From positions 1-39,309 of the IMG/VR virus record IMGVR_UViG_3300025698_000016: 39,309 nucleotides of DNA; one strand, written 5' to 3'. Positions within the stretch are counted from its first letter, which is position 1, and every line of letters starts with the position of its first letter. Below the pieces are notes generated by a model. It was not told where the DNA came from and ran no database searches. It worked only from the letters and a program-made list of their open reading frames with translations. The translations under genes were made by a program, and so were the position numbers. This stretch comes from a virus. Shown piece by piece: positions 5,713-14,606 of this stretch.

Positions 5713-7422
5713 TTAGACGACCTCCCCTTTCGCCTCCGCGTAGACGCCCTCCGCGGACCCGGACTGATTATCTACGAGGACCGCTACGGTCGTGGTAGAT
5801 CCCGGGCTGTAGGATCCGAGAGGGCTACCTGTTTGGTCGTCGTAGACGGTCGAACCGTCCCCGGCGATTAGGACACTCCTCGACGTGAACGACCCGGCGT
5901 TATCCAGCGTAACGAGTTCGAGGTCTACGGAGGTGGAGGAGGCGGTTCCGTCGGGTTTCATCAATTGGGCTTTGTAGATCTCTAACGTCTCGGAGGCGTC
6001 CACCTCCGCGACTCCGACTAACGCCTGATTCCCGGTCGAGAGGGAGGTCTTACTCCCGGAGTGGTCAAAGTCTACCGTTTGGTCGTAGCCGCCTCCGGAT
6101 CCGCCGCCCGCGGTGAACCAATTGGTCCCGTCCGAGGAAAGGACCTGTGCGCCGTAGGCGGTTTCCACGGTAACGGAGGAAACTCCGTCTATCGTTTCGG
6201 ACCCCTCCGTGTCTATGGTAAGAGGGTTAGAGTCCGCGGAACCGCCGGAGTCCACTACGATAATGTGGTTCCCGTCCACCGCGTCCGCGGAGGCGAGAGT
6301 GATAGTAACCGCCCCGCCGGACGTGTCTACGAACAGGATCTCCTCGTCGGAGGTAGTCGTGTTCGAGGAGACGGAGGACGTGTTCCTGTTTTGGTCGAGG
6401 ACGCCGCGTAGGAACTCACCCGCGGACGCGTCGTAGAGAGTTCCCGGACCCGTGGAGTCCGTGAGGTCCGTAGAGTCCACGTCCATATCCGTAATGGACG
6501 GGAGGGCGTAGGGAGAGTCGAGGTCCCCTATCGGTAGCGGGTAGGACGTGAGAGAGGACGCTGGACCTCCGAGACGCGCCTGTGTGAACTCGTTAGACGA
6601 GTAGGAGTAGAGAGTGTTCCCGCGGTCGTCCGTTACGTCGTCCGCGGTCCGGAGTCCCTGTGGAACCTCCGCCCGGAGGTTCTGAACGCCGCCCGACCCG
6701 TCGGACTCCGCGTAGATCTTTAGGACTGTCGTGGAGTCCACCGCGAACAGGAACGACTCCTCCGTTCCCGCGGCGTCGTTCCCGTCTACCACAGCGTCCA
6801 CGACCGCCCCGAACGTCCCGGGGTTCGTTCCGAGGTCGAGGACCGCGGACCCGGAGAACCCGGAGAGGTCCAGCGGTCCGTTCAGCGGATCCCCCGCCTC
6901 CCGGATAACCTCCGTTAGCGCCCCCTCGACGGTCGAGGACGAGAACTCTCCGGGGGAGTCCTCGAACCACGTCTCCTCCGCCGCGGTTCCGTGAACGCGG
7001 TAGTCGCGTATGTCGGAGTCGGTTACGTCCGTCGTTCCGTCCGGGAGGTAGACCGCCGCGAGAGGGAACTCTCCGGACTGTAGTTCCGGGAGGTCGGGTT
7101 TCGTCGCGGGCGTCCCCTCTCGTTTCCCCGGAGAGGAGGTCCCCGTGTCAAAGTAGACGAGATCCCACCGTGGACTCCCGGACGTGTTCGAGGAGAGGGA
7201 GAGGACGTTCGTCGCCCCGGCGTAGGAGTGAAGCGTCCCTCCATACCACAGCCCGCGGGTCGTCGCGGCTACGTCGAGGGCGTTCGTGTTCGTCCCCGCT
7301 GTAACCGCGAGATCCCCGGCGTCGAGGATCCCGTTCCCGTCCAGCCCCTCCGCGAACGCCTGAAAGGTAGTGTGGAAAACGGGGTCCCCGGTGTCTGCGT
7401 CGAACCTGTCCGCTGTAGTCAT
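5713..7422 (-). CDS. Tail fibre protein
   Basis: This 569-residue protein has recognisable phage-fibre modules. Residues about 83-144 form an attachment-type domain (RWDLVYFDTG, GTPATKP, FPLAAVYLPDG, DIRDYRV). A region near residues 345-445 has the tail-fibre beta module with VTITLASADAVDGNHIIVVD, then ETIDG and a C-terminal DGTNWF. The rest is Ser/Thr/Asp-rich and low in charge pattern, as expected for an extended trimeric fibre. It has its own promoter and is followed directly by two adhesin genes, so receptor binding is the likely role. There are no enzyme motifs. Confidence 0.8.
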   Translation of the reverse strand: MTTADRFDADTGDPVFHTTFQAFAEGLDGNGILDAGDLAVTAGTNTNALDVAATTRGLWYGGTLHSYAGATNVLSLSSNTSGSPRWDLVYFDTGTSSPGKREGTPATKPDLPELQSGEFPLAAVYLPDGTTDVTDSDIRDYRVHGTAAEETWFEDSPGEFSSSTVEGALTEVIREAGDPLNGPLDLSGFSGSAVLDLGTNPGTFGAVVDAVVDGNDAAGTEESFLFAVDSTTVLKIYAESDGSGGVQNLRAEVPQGLRTADDVTDDRGNTLYSYSSNEFTQARLGGPASSLTSYPLPIGDLDSPYALPSITDMDVDSTDLTDSTGPGTLYDASAGEFLRGVLDQNRNTSSVSSNTTTSDEEILFVDTSGGAVTITLASADAVDGNHIIVVDSGGSADSNPLTIDTEGSETIDGVSSVTVETAYGAQVLSSDGTNWFTAGGGSGGGYDQTVDFDHSGSKTSLSTGNQALVGVAEVDASETLEIYKAQLMKPDGTASSTSVDLELVTLDNAGSFTSRSVLIAGDGSTVYDDQTGSPLGSYSPGSTTTVAVLVDNQSGSAEGVYAEAKGEVV

Positions 7423-7445
7423 TAGGAGGAACCTACCGGGGAACC

Positions 7446-7460
7446 CGCTAAAAAGTTCCC
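7446..7460 (-). promoter_or_regulatory. Promoter of the tail fibre gene
   Basis: The minus strand reads CGTAG-GGAACTTTTTAGCG, with the box centred about 30 bases before the ATG at 7422. It separates the fibre/adhesin genes from the upstream tail operon. Confidence 0.5.
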
Positions 7461-7467
7461 TACGCGA

Positions 7468-8457
7468 CTACTCTATCCTGAACCCGACCGTCCCCGTGAG
7501 GGGAACGCCGTCTACTTTCTCCTCCGGGCTGAACGTCGTCGCCCACAGCATACGGGGCGTCGAGGAGTTATCAAATACAGCCATTTCCGAGAGATCTACG
7601 GGCTGTGAGGCGGGTTCACTCTCGTAGAGTTTCGTCCGGGCGCGGATAGCCTCTAATTCGAGGTCCCGGATAACGGTCTTACTGATAATCTCGGACGTGA
7701 GTCCTGTGTCCGACTTACTGAACTCCGTAGACCCGGTTCCGAACGCTATCTCGTTCAGTCCGACGACCTGTTTCGGGAGGTTCAGCGCGTCCGCTATCGC
7801 TATCTCTCCGTCGTCCGTAAACACGGAGTCGCCTACGCCCTCTCCGGAGACGGTGAGGGAGACGAGGACGCGGACCTCCTCCTCCGGGGTCGGGTTCACG
7901 CCGGAGAACGTGAGGCGGGCTATCAGGGATCCGTCTACGTCGTAGACGCCGAACTCCGTCGCCTCGTTTTCGTGTTCGTGAAACCGGAACACGCCCATAG
8001 CGCCCGCCGCTTTCGGGGCGGGCTTATCTGTCGCCCCGTTCGTTTTCGAGGAGAGGGAGACGAGGGTCCGGTCCCCGGAGTTCGCCCCGGAGGTTCCGAT
8101 CCCGACTCCGACCTCTCGGACGCCGCCCTCCTGTCCGTCCAGCGCGTCGCGGATAGCGCCTCGACCGTCGCGGACGAGTTCGCCGGAGTCCTCGTCCGAG
8201 GCGACGAGGGTCCAGTCTCCCCTTTGGTCCCCGACCGCCCCGGTCCCTATCCCGTGGTCGGATCCGTTCGGGTGTCCGACTATCAGGGAGTCGTTCAGAT
8301 CTCGTTTGTAGACCTCTCCCGTTACCTCGACCTCGACTACGTTCCGCCCGAACGTGAGGGAGATAGATCCGGACTCCGGGGCTTCTATAAAGTTCGCCTC
8401 CGTCCGGCGTATGTCCCGCCTGTTCTCGGCTATGTAGCGGTCCGCGGAGTACACCAT
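7468..8457 (-). CDS. Baseplate or tail-tip structural protein
   Basis: This 329-residue protein contains two or three copies of a motif common in tail-tip proteins. It pairs an IG/FGTG turn with a later strand and helix: GIGTGAVGDQRGDWTLVAS, GIGTSGANSGDRTLVSLS and FGTGSTEFSKSDTGLTSEI. A central strand pair (FGVYDVDGSLIARLTFSG) is repeated-looking as well. It lies one base after the start-proximal boundary of the gene at 8459-9238 and just before the fibre gene. It is most likely a baseplate upper or fibre-attachment protein. Confidence 0.65.
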   Translation of the reverse strand: MVYSADRYIAENRRDIRRTEANFIEAPESGSISLTFGRNVVEVEVTGEVYKRDLNDSLIVGHPNGSDHGIGTGAVGDQRGDWTLVASDEDSGELVRDGRGAIRDALDGQEGGVREVGVGIGTSGANSGDRTLVSLSSKTNGATDKPAPKAAGAMGVFRFHEHENEATEFGVYDVDGSLIARLTFSGVNPTPEEEVRVLVSLTVSGEGVGDSVFTDDGEIAIADALNLPKQVVGLNEIAFGTGSTEFSKSDTGLTSEIISKTVIRDLELEAIRARTKLYESEPASQPVDLSEMAVFDNSSTPRMLWATTFSPEEKVDGVPLTGTVGFRIE

Positions 8458-8458
8458 A

Positions 8459-9238
8459 TTAGAATACCTGTAGTCCCTGCGGGATAACCGTAACCGTGGT
8501 CGGACCCGCCTCGTTCACTTTCACGTCCACACTCACGTAGTCGGTATATCTGCGCGTGAACTCGACGGTTTTCGTCTCTCCCGCCGCAAACGAGACGGTT
8601 TTACTTTTCACTACCTGTCCGTCCTCCGTGAGTTTCGCGGTATGGTCCAGCCCGTAGCCGGAGTCGTTCGTAATGTCCGCGGAGATAGTGATAGTCTCGT
8701 AGGGCGACGGGAGGGTTTTGCTTACCTGTAGGTTCGCGGTCGAGAACGACGAGGAGGCGTCTATCGGAGGAGGTGTCTGTGATAACTCGACCCGCGGGCC
8801 GAACACTTCTAAGGTCCCTTTCGGAACTCCCACTCCGTCGTAGGAGAGTCCGTCCTCTCCGTGAATACGGATCCCGGCGGAGATCTGTTCTCCGTCCGTC
8901 TCGTCCCCGGCTATGGTCGTCCCCCAGCTGAACGAGTTTATCCACTCGTCGTAGGACGAGAACCCGGAGAGGGCGGTCCCAAAGTCCCCGAACGTCTCGT
9001 ATTTCTGTTCCATACGCTGTCGGAACCGGGACGCGGACTCCGACCCCAAGCCGATATTGTCGGTTAGGTATGTCTCGAACTCCGCAAAGGACGCCTGTCC
9101 GTTCACGTCGGACGTAAACGTGGAGTAGTCTTTCTCCTCTCGAATAGCGTCGAACGGCGAGAGGTAGGGGTTATTCTGGACGGTGGGGGCTTTCACTCCG
9201 AGGGCGCGTAGTTTCTCTTTCTGTGTGAGACTGGACAT
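8459..9238 (-). CDS. Tail-tip protein with CARDB/Ig-like C-terminal domain
   Basis: In this 259-residue protein the N-terminal half is helical (about residues 5-110, NPYLSPFDAIREEKDY, then SRFRQRMEQKYETFGDFGTA). The C-terminal half (about 160-250) looks like a CARDB or Ig-like beta-sandwich (TITISADITNDSGYGLDHTA, then VSFAAGETKTVEF). The ATG overlaps the stop of the baseplate hub gene (TAATG). Ig-like domains are frequent on virion surfaces, so an accessory baseplate or adhesion role is likely. No enzyme motif is seen. Confidence 0.65.
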   Translation of the reverse strand: MSSLTQKEKLRALGVKAPTVQNNPYLSPFDAIREEKDYSTFTSDVNGQASFAEFETYLTDNIGLGSESASRFRQRMEQKYETFGDFGTALSGFSSYDEWINSFSWGTTIAGDETDGEQISAGIRIHGEDGLSYDGVGVPKGTLEVFGPRVELSQTPPPIDASSSFSTANLQVSKTLPSPYETITISADITNDSGYGLDHTAKLTEDGQVVKSKTVSFAAGETKTVEFTRRYTDYVSVDVKVNEAGPTTVTVIPQGLQVF

Positions 9239-10671
9239 TAGGCGGACGACCCCGTTACGCCTACCTCTACTCGTCCAGCGGTATCAGTCCTTACCTCGGA
9301 GACGGTAAAGTAGCCGTTCAGATCCTCCGGGGGCCAGTCCACAAAGAGGGACTGTCCCACTCGGACGTTCTTAAACGCCGGATCCGCGACGGTAAACGTA
9401 ACGTCCGTGTCCTCCCACGCCTCCTCCGAAAGGTAGCCCTCTCCGTAGTCCCGGAGTTCGCCCTCGTTCTGGATCTCTTTGTTTACGAGAGGGCGTTCCC
9501 GGGAGGAGACGCCGTAGAACGAGATAGAGGCGGAGGACTTTAGCGGGACCTGTAGATCTCCCGCCCCCTGAACGACGACCTTATTCGTTATGTCCGTCGC
9601 GTCCCGGTTCGGTTCTATGTCCACGACCCGCGTAGAGGAGTAGGATATACTCTCCGGGGCGTCCGTGTCCCCGTCCGGTTCATAGTGTAAGTGGTCGTCC
9701 TCGTCCACGAACGACGTAGCCCCGTCCTCTACGGCTAACTGTGCGATAGCCTCGAAAACGGAGGCGTCGAACCGCCTCGTTATCTCTCGACCGGAGTCCT
9801 GAACGTCCACCGTGGACAGTCCCGTGTCCCCCGACCGCGTTCCGAACGGTCGGGTCCGGGCGTAGTCTATCACTCCCGCCCGCGCCTCCGGGAGACTCCC
9901 GGAGAGACTAATCCGATATTCGAGTTCGAGGGATCCGGAGAGTTCCGCCCCGTCCGTCGTCGCCTCCTCTAGCGGGAGACGCTGTTTCGTGAACTCCACT
10001 CCGTCCGGGACGGGGAGATCCCATACCATAGAGGTCCCGGAGTCGTCCGTTAGTTCGACCTCCGCGGAAAAGAACCCGCCCTCGTTATTGAACGCGTAGC
10101 GCGTCTCGAACCACAGGATCTCCGCGTCGTCCACAGCGGAAAACGGAACGTCGTCGTAGGTAACGGAGAACGTCCCGGACTCTCCCTCTCCCCAGTAGAG
10201 AAAGAGGAGGTCGGACCCATACTCGTTAAACTCGACGGAGGGGAGGTCCGCTAACTCGAACACGGGAACGTCCGAACTCCACCCGTCGAGGTCGTCGCCT
10301 GTGTGGACGACGACCGGACTCCGGGGCTGGACCTGTGTGTTCACCATTTCCTCCACGACCTCTCCGGAGTCGCGGTTATACCACGGACGGTGAACCTCCA
10401 CGAATTGTAGTTCCTCCCGCTTATCCCGGGCGGTGAGGTTCAGTTTCAGGTTCCGGGACCCCGTGGGCGGTTTCTTTTCGAGGTAGCCGGTCCACACAGT
10501 CTCCCCGTCCCGCTGGATTATCACCTCGTCCCCGAACTCGAACGCCCGATTAGAGGCGGAGTTCTTTACCTGAACCTCCGCGGTTCCGAGTTTATCCGTG
10601 TCCGCCCCGGAGTAGTTCACCTCGAAAAGCCCGTCCACGGTCGTCCCGCCTACTGTAACTGTGAAAGCCAT
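9238..10671 (-). CDS. Baseplate hub / tail-associated protein
   Basis: This 477-residue beta-rich protein has the layout of tail hub proteins (late control D, gp27 or Tal type). An N-terminal domain has FEFGDEVIIQRDGETVWTGY (residues about 45-65), a classic hub beta-barrel string. A long insert of jelly-roll type sits at about 120-270. A C-terminal half contains ITNKVVVQGAG and ends with a barrel-closing string (VRVGQSLFVDW, then GYFTVSEV). It lies between a small distal-tail protein and the tip proteins, the usual hub position. No peptidase or lysozyme domain is seen. Confidence 0.75.
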   Translation of the reverse strand: MAFTVTVGGTTVDGLFEVNYSGADTDKLGTAEVQVKNSASNRAFEFGDEVIIQRDGETVWTGYLEKKPPTGSRNLKLNLTARDKREELQFVEVHRPWYNRDSGEVVEEMVNTQVQPRSPVVVHTGDDLDGWSSDVPVFELADLPSVEFNEYGSDLLFLYWGEGESGTFSVTYDDVPFSAVDDAEILWFETRYAFNNEGGFFSAEVELTDDSGTSMVWDLPVPDGVEFTKQRLPLEEATTDGAELSGSLELEYRISLSGSLPEARAGVIDYARTRPFGTRSGDTGLSTVDVQDSGREITRRFDASVFEAIAQLAVEDGATSFVDEDDHLHYEPDGDTDAPESISYSSTRVVDIEPNRDATDITNKVVVQGAGDLQVPLKSSASISFYGVSSRERPLVNKEIQNEGELRDYGEGYLSEEAWEDTDVTFTVADPAFKNVRVGQSLFVDWPPEDLNGYFTVSEVRTDTAGRVEVGVTGSSA

Positions 10672-10675
10672 AGGT

Positions 10676-11131
10676 CTAACTAATGAACGCGTCGAGGTAG
10701 GTCCACTCGACCTCGACGCTGTAGGATCCCGCGCCCATTTCCGCGTCCTGTGTGTCCTCCGTTACGGTAATGTCCGTAAAGACTCCCTGAAAGTCCGGAC
10801 GCGGACCCCACGTTAGGAGGTCGAACCCGTCCGTAGTGTCGAACCCCCACTCTTTGTGTGCGCGACGGAGTTCCGACTCGAAACCTAAGTCCTCGTCCGA
10901 GTAGGTCCCGGAGTTCGGGAATTGGTCGGAGTCCATATTTTTCACGTCCGCTTTCACTACGATAGTCTCGTTCTCTATAACGAGTTTCCCGCCTATGACC
11001 TCCCGGAGGGCGGAGATAACGCTGGACGTTACGACCCCGTTCGAGGCTGAATACTCGACGGAGGTAGCCTTAAAGTCGAACGTCTCCGTCCCGTCGTTCC
11101 GCGTAAGTTGGACTGAACCTATCTGTGTCAT
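10676..11131 (-). CDS. Small distal tail protein
   Basis: This 151-residue protein lies directly after the tape-measure gene and before the hub gene, where distal tail (Dit-like) or tape-measure-chaperone-like baseplate proteins are usually found. It is beta-rich (SVQLTRNDGTETFDFKATS, then GKLVIENETIVVKADVK) and ends in paired strands typical of tail proteins (YSVEVEWTYLDAFI). No definite family is recognised. The assignment rests on position, size and strand pattern. Confidence 0.6.
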   Translation of the reverse strand: MTQIGSVQLTRNDGTETFDFKATSVEYSASNGVVTSSVISALREVIGGKLVIENETIVVKADVKNMDSDQFPNSGTYSDEDLGFESELRRAHKEWGFDTTDGFDLLTWGPRPDFQGVFTDITVTEDTQDAEMGAGSYSVEVEWTYLDAFIS

Positions 11132-11136
11132 ACGTA

Positions 11137-12435
11137 TTACTTACCTCCCGCTAAGTCGCCTGTGTTGGACCCGACCTCCTCCCCTATCATACGGGCGAGT
11201 TCTTTCCACTCGGACCTCGACATATTCGAGAAATCCCCGTTCGACCCGTCCACGGAGACACTTACGTTCTGTTCCTGAACGTTCGTCCCGGGCTGTTCTC
11301 CGGGGCGGGCGGTCTGTCGGGACCCTCCGATAGTGTCGGGGGCGAACCGGTCGAGACGGGCGCGGGCGGTTTCCGTCGCGGACCGTAACTGTCGGTTCCC
11401 ACGGTTCCGGACCCGGGCCATACGGGAGGACATACTCTCGTTCTGGACGGTCCCCGCGCCCACGTCCAGCGGGTTCCGACCTCCGAGGGAGACGCGCCCG
11501 ACCGGATCTATGGAGACTTTCGGGATCTTATTCACCATCTGGATAAGGGAGTTCAGCCCGCCGCTGGCGGAGTTAATCGCCCCCTCTATCCCTCCGATTA
11601 TGGAGTTCGCTATGTCGTTCACTATCCCCTGTGAGAACGTGAGGATCCCGTTCCATCCCGCCCTCCATACGTAGTCCGCCGCCTCGACCGCCGCCCCTAT
11701 CCCGGTCTTTACGGCTATCCCGAACGCCTGAAATCCGAGTATGGCTTTCGACGTGAACCGGGTAGCCGCTTTCGCCCACTCGACGGACGTATTCACGAAC
11801 TTGTTTTTAGCCGCGGTCCAGTCCCCGGTAAGCGCGGAGAACGCCGCGGACATATACCCGACGAGAGGACCCCCGACGAGAAACGCGAGATCCGCGAACG
11901 TCGAGGTCATAGTATCGGTTTCGGACTGGACGACCGGGGTTACGTCCGTGAGTCCGAGGAGTTCAGATCCGAGGAGTCCGACCCCGACTACGGCTAAGAA
12001 CAGCCCCGCCGCTAACCCCGCGGGTCCGGCGATAGCCGCCCACGCGGTCGTAGCCGCCCCGGAGACGGTTCCCAAAGCCCCGGAGAGGGTGATACTCGAC
12101 CCGGTGAGGAGGGCGGTCCCCCTCGTCGCCAAGGCTAACGCGCCCTCGTAGAGGGTGGTAGCGACTCCCGCGACGCCGAACATATCCGCCGCAAAGAACA
12201 GCGCGGATCCGAGGAGTCCGGTCGAGGAGTCGAGTTTCGAGGTCCAGCGGTTCGCCTCCTCCGTCCGTTTCGTGTTTTCCTCGACCTGTCCCCCGTAGTC
12301 GTTCTGTGCGGACGCCGCCCCGACCGCGGACTCCGCGACTCCCTCTAAGTTATCCTGTAGACCGGAGGCTGTGTCCGCCGCGTCGTCGCCTCCCTTAACG
12401 GACGCTACCCAAAAGACCTCCCCGAGTTTTACCAT
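11137..12435 (-). CDS. Tail tape measure protein (short)
   Basis: This 432-residue protein has long Ala/Gly-rich hydrophobic stretches at about 75-165 and 180-200 (AAIAGPAGLAAGLFLAVVGV). A helical central part with Gly-rich segments (IANSIIGGIEGAINSASGG) follows, and then a basic C-terminal third. These are tape-measure features, and its place after the chaperone frameshift genes confirms the call. Tape measure length sets tail length, and 432 residues is short, suggesting a tail of only some 60-70 nm if the usual helix relation holds. The ATG overlaps the previous stop (TAATG). Confidence 0.85.
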   Translation of the reverse strand: MVKLGEVFWVASVKGGDDAADTASGLQDNLEGVAESAVGAASAQNDYGGQVEENTKRTEEANRWTSKLDSSTGLLGSALFFAADMFGVAGVATTLYEGALALATRGTALLTGSSITLSGALGTVSGAATTAWAAIAGPAGLAAGLFLAVVGVGLLGSELLGLTDVTPVVQSETDTMTSTFADLAFLVGGPLVGYMSAAFSALTGDWTAAKNKFVNTSVEWAKAATRFTSKAILGFQAFGIAVKTGIGAAVEAADYVWRAGWNGILTFSQGIVNDIANSIIGGIEGAINSASGGLNSLIQMVNKIPKVSIDPVGRVSLGGRNPLDVGAGTVQNESMSSRMARVRNRGNRQLRSATETARARLDRFAPDTIGGSRQTARPGEQPGTNVQEQNVSVSVDGSNGDFSNMSRSEWKELARMIGEEVGSNTGDLAGGK

Positions 12436-12941
12436 TAGAACCGCCTCCCGGACATAGCGGAACGGGCGTTCTGTCGCCCCTCCGCTTTCTTACGGGCCTT
12501 TTCCCGTTCCTCCGTTTCCATCTTTTGAAGTTCGTTCGACATAACGAGGTAGCGCATTAGTTTCTGTTCAGGTAGACCTCCTCTCGTTACCTTATGAGTC
12601 TTAGTTACGGAGTCGGGGGCGTCGAGGTCCCGGATCTGTTCTATCCCGACCGCCGCGGCTACGGCTACCGCGAGAGGCGTCCACAGCCCCGTCTCTACGA
12701 GGGCGATAACTCCGAGGGTGATTGTACCTACGGACATAGCCCGGACTGTCGTGGGCGACAGGCGGGCGAGAGACGCCGCTGTGTCGTGTCTCTCCTCCTC
12801 GACGGTATGGACCTCACTCGTCGGGGCTACCGCGTCCAGCGGGACGCCCTCTTTCAGGAGGAGGAGTTCCACGAACTCCCGACTCCACGGGATAGCCCGG
12901 GGATCCTCGACCTCTTTCCCCCGGACTATCCTTCTAACTTT
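12435..12941 (-). CDS. Tail assembly chaperone, -1 frameshift extension (T-type)
   Basis: This frame has no credible start of its own (a GTG at 12872 lacks a convincing ribosome-binding site). It is open upstream through the end of the chaperone gene and meets the heptamer G GGA AAG at 12938-12944. A -1 slip there would join chaperone residues 1-177 to 167 more residues, a 344-residue G-T type fusion. The sequence right after the slip (KEVEDPRAIPWSREFVELL) looks truly coding, though it lies before the GTG. The extension has a hydrophobic hairpin (about 45-78 of the GTG form) and a basic C terminus (EREKARKKAEGRQ). In lambda the equivalent product helps assemble the tail around the tape measure. 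Confidence 0.75.
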   Translation of the reverse strand, partial: KVRRIVRGKEVEDPRAIPWSREFVELLLLKEGVPLDAVAPTSEVHTVEEERHDTAASLARLSPTTVRAMSVGTITLGVIALVETGLWTPLAVAVAAAVGIEQIRDLDAPDSVTKTHKVTRGGLPEQKLMRYLVMSNELQKMETEEREKARKKAEGRQNARSAMSGRRF

Positions 12942-13468
12942 CCCTCGTCGCCCTCCGCTACGCCGGACTGTTCCTTAAGCCACGCCCGGAAATGTTCCAC
13001 GTCCGCGTCCCACGAACCCGCGTCCGACTCCGCGTAGGTTTCGAGAACGTCGAGGACGCCCTCCGTGATACCCTCCTCTCCCATATCCATAGGGTCGGGG
13101 ACGTGTTCCTCCAACTTTGAGAGGAGATCTTTCGAGGCGTTTTCCGTCGCCCACTCTTTCACCGTCTTATGGTCCGGGAGGAAACTCGTCTCCTGAACCT
13201 GATAGTCGAACATACGGGAGTAGTAGTCCACAAAGTCGAACCCTCCCTTACTCTCCGCCGCGACGGACTGAACGATCCGCTGTTTCTTAGGCCAGCTAAC
13301 GTTTTCCGCCGGGATTAGAACGAACCCGAACGCCTTTTCTTTCCGTTCGCCCGTCTCGGAGTCCTCGACGGTGAGGCGGATCCACTCCTCGACCGTCTCC
13401 GTCTCGTCTACTGTCGCGTCCGAGTAGGACCCGGTTTCTACGTCCTCCGGCGTCTCCTGAAATGGCAT
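12926..13468 (-). CDS. Tail assembly chaperone (G-type)
   Basis: This 180-residue acidic helical protein lies between the tail tube and tape-measure genes, the standard chaperone position. Its last codons hold the slippery sequence G GGA AAG, three codons before the TAG stop, which matches the lambda G/G-T arrangement. The N-terminal part has paired strands (IRLTVEDSETGERKEKAFGF). The middle is helical with aromatic residues (FDFVDYYSRMFDYQV), as in other tail chaperones. Most ribosomes should end here, and a minority should shift into the downstream frame. The promoter upstream is of the GTTAG class. Confidence 0.75.
   Translation of the reverse strand: MPFQETPEDVETGSYSDATVDETETVEEWIRLTVEDSETGERKEKAFGFVLIPAENVSWPKKQRIVQSVAAESKGGFDFVDYYSRMFDYQVQETSFLPDHKTVKEWATENASKDLLSKLEEHVPDPMDMGEEGITEGVLDVLETYAESDAGSWDADVEHFRAWLKEQSGVAEGDEGKLEG
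12938..12944 (-). promoter_or_regulatory. Programmed -1 frameshift slippery site
   Basis: The minus strand reads GGGAAAG, phased in the chaperone frame as G GGA AAG. This is an X XXY YYZ heptamer and the same one used by lambda gene G. The shifted codons GGG AAA lead into a frame that stays open to the tape-measure start. A second GGGAAAG nearby (about 12914-12920) lies after the stop and is not in the right phase to matter. Confidence 0.75.
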
Positions 13469-13490
13469 ACTATACAGAACCGTAGGGAGG

Positions 13491-13515
13491 GCCTAAAGAA
13501 ATATCGGACGCTAAC
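13491..13515 (-). promoter_or_regulatory. Promoter of the chaperone-tape measure operon
   Basis: The minus strand reads GTTAG-CGTCC followed by GATATTTCTTTAGG, centred about 30 bases before the ATG at 13468. It shares the GTTAG-CGTCC element with the promoter at 77-101. Confidence 0.5.
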
Positions 13516-13537
13516 GAAAAGTGGTTCCCCGAACCGT

Positions 13538-14557
13538 TCAGGCGAGATAACCCTGTGTCGAGCTGGAGTCCTCGAACGTAACGGTGAGGCTTTCGGGAAC
13601 GATATTCATTTCTACCTGTAGAGTGTCGTCCTCCGCCCCCTCCCCGCGGGGCGTCGCGTGTCCGGCGTCCGTGAGGTTATTCCCGGTGAGGGAGAACTCC
13701 ACAGCGTCCCCGTTCGCTTTCGAGAACTTCATAGACGCGTCCACGCCGCCCGCGGTCGGGTTCTGTAGTTCGTCGTAGAAAGTGCTATCCACGACCGTAA
13801 CCGTAGCCGTGAACTCATACCCGACCTGTCCCCCGTAAAGGATCTCGTAGGGGTCCGGGGCGCGGGTGGACTCTATGTAGTGTCGGGCGGAGGAGTTCTG
13901 ATTAATGGAGATAGTGAACTCCTCTAACCGGGCGACGGTCGTCCCGTCGAACGTGAACCCGCTGGACAGATCCGAGAACAGCCACGGGTTCCGGTCCGGC
14001 ATACCCGGGTCCGAGGTCGGGCTACTCCCCCTCTGGACGCCGATAGCGATAGTGTCCAGCGTCGTAGTGAGGCGTCCCTCGTTATCTAACGAGATCTCCC
14101 CGGAGGTCGGGACGACCGTGTTAAACGTCCGTACAAAGTCGGACGCCCCGCCCCGTCCGAGGTGAGTAGCCTCGACCGTGAGGGACGGAGGGACCGGCGT
14201 CGCGGACCCCGCGGACGCCCCCGCCGCGGTAAGGACGTGTTCGTTCGTCCCGGCGGAGGGCGTGTCCGCGGTGAACGTCTCGGATCCGAGGAGGACCGCG
14301 AGAGGGTAGCCGTCGTATGGGATAACCGGGTAGGACCCGCCCTCGTAGACCTTTTGACCCTCCGTTTTCGCGTTCATTTCTCGACCCGTCCCGATTAGGA
14401 ACTCCTCGTTCCACGAAACCTCCGGGTCCGGGTGTTCCGTCTCCTCCTCTATCTTTCCGAGGTGTCTCGTCGGGGTTACGGTCGTCCGCTGTTCGTCCTG
14501 TAGCCCGACGAGGATCCGGGAGTCGTGTCCTTTCTGTGGGGAACCGCTGATACTCAT
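13538..14557 (-). CDS. Major tail tube protein
   Basis: This 339-residue beta-rich protein lies between the neck proteins and the tail chaperones. The pattern fits a tail tube protein with extra domains. There is an N-terminal tube-like part (residues about 15-110), a middle part with ARLEEFTISINQN (about 209-221) and paired strands (YEFTATVTVVDS), and a C-terminal strand set (MKFSKANGDAVEFSLTGNN, then LTVTFEDSS). Tail tube proteins polymerise into the hollow tail shaft. At 339 residues it is longer than simple tube proteins, so surface insertions are likely. It has its own strong promoter, in keeping with high expression. Confidence 0.75.
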   Translation of the reverse strand: MSISGSPQKGHDSRILVGLQDEQRTTVTPTRHLGKIEEETEHPDPEVSWNEEFLIGTGREMNAKTEGQKVYEGGSYPVIPYDGYPLAVLLGSETFTADTPSAGTNEHVLTAAGASAGSATPVPPSLTVEATHLGRGGASDFVRTFNTVVPTSGEISLDNEGRLTTTLDTIAIGVQRGSSPTSDPGMPDRNPWLFSDLSSGFTFDGTTVARLEEFTISINQNSSARHYIESTRAPDPYEILYGGQVGYEFTATVTVVDSTFYDELQNPTAGGVDASMKFSKANGDAVEFSLTGNNLTDAGHATPRGEGAEDDTLQVEMNIVPESLTVTFEDSSSTQGYLA

Positions 14558-14584
14558 ACGTTACAGCGTTCTCCCCGCGGAGGA

Positions 14585-14599
14585 CCCTTAAGGATAGCC
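14585..14599 (-). promoter_or_regulatory. Promoter of the tail tube gene
   Basis: The minus strand reads CGTAG-GCTATCCTTAAGGG, centred about 34 bases before the ATG at 14557. It is of the same type as the promoter before the portal gene. Confidence 0.5.
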
Positions 14600-14606
14600 T
14601 ACGGGA

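Noticed and set aside
9238-10671. Contractile-tail (myovirus) baseplate
   Set aside because: No tail sheath, wedge or spike-type proteins are found nearby. The tube, chaperone and tape-measure order fits a non-contractile tail.
12435-12872. Independent gene starting at the GTG at 12872
   Set aside because: Plausible coding sequence continues upstream of that GTG to a correctly phased slippery heptamer, so a frameshift extension explains it better.
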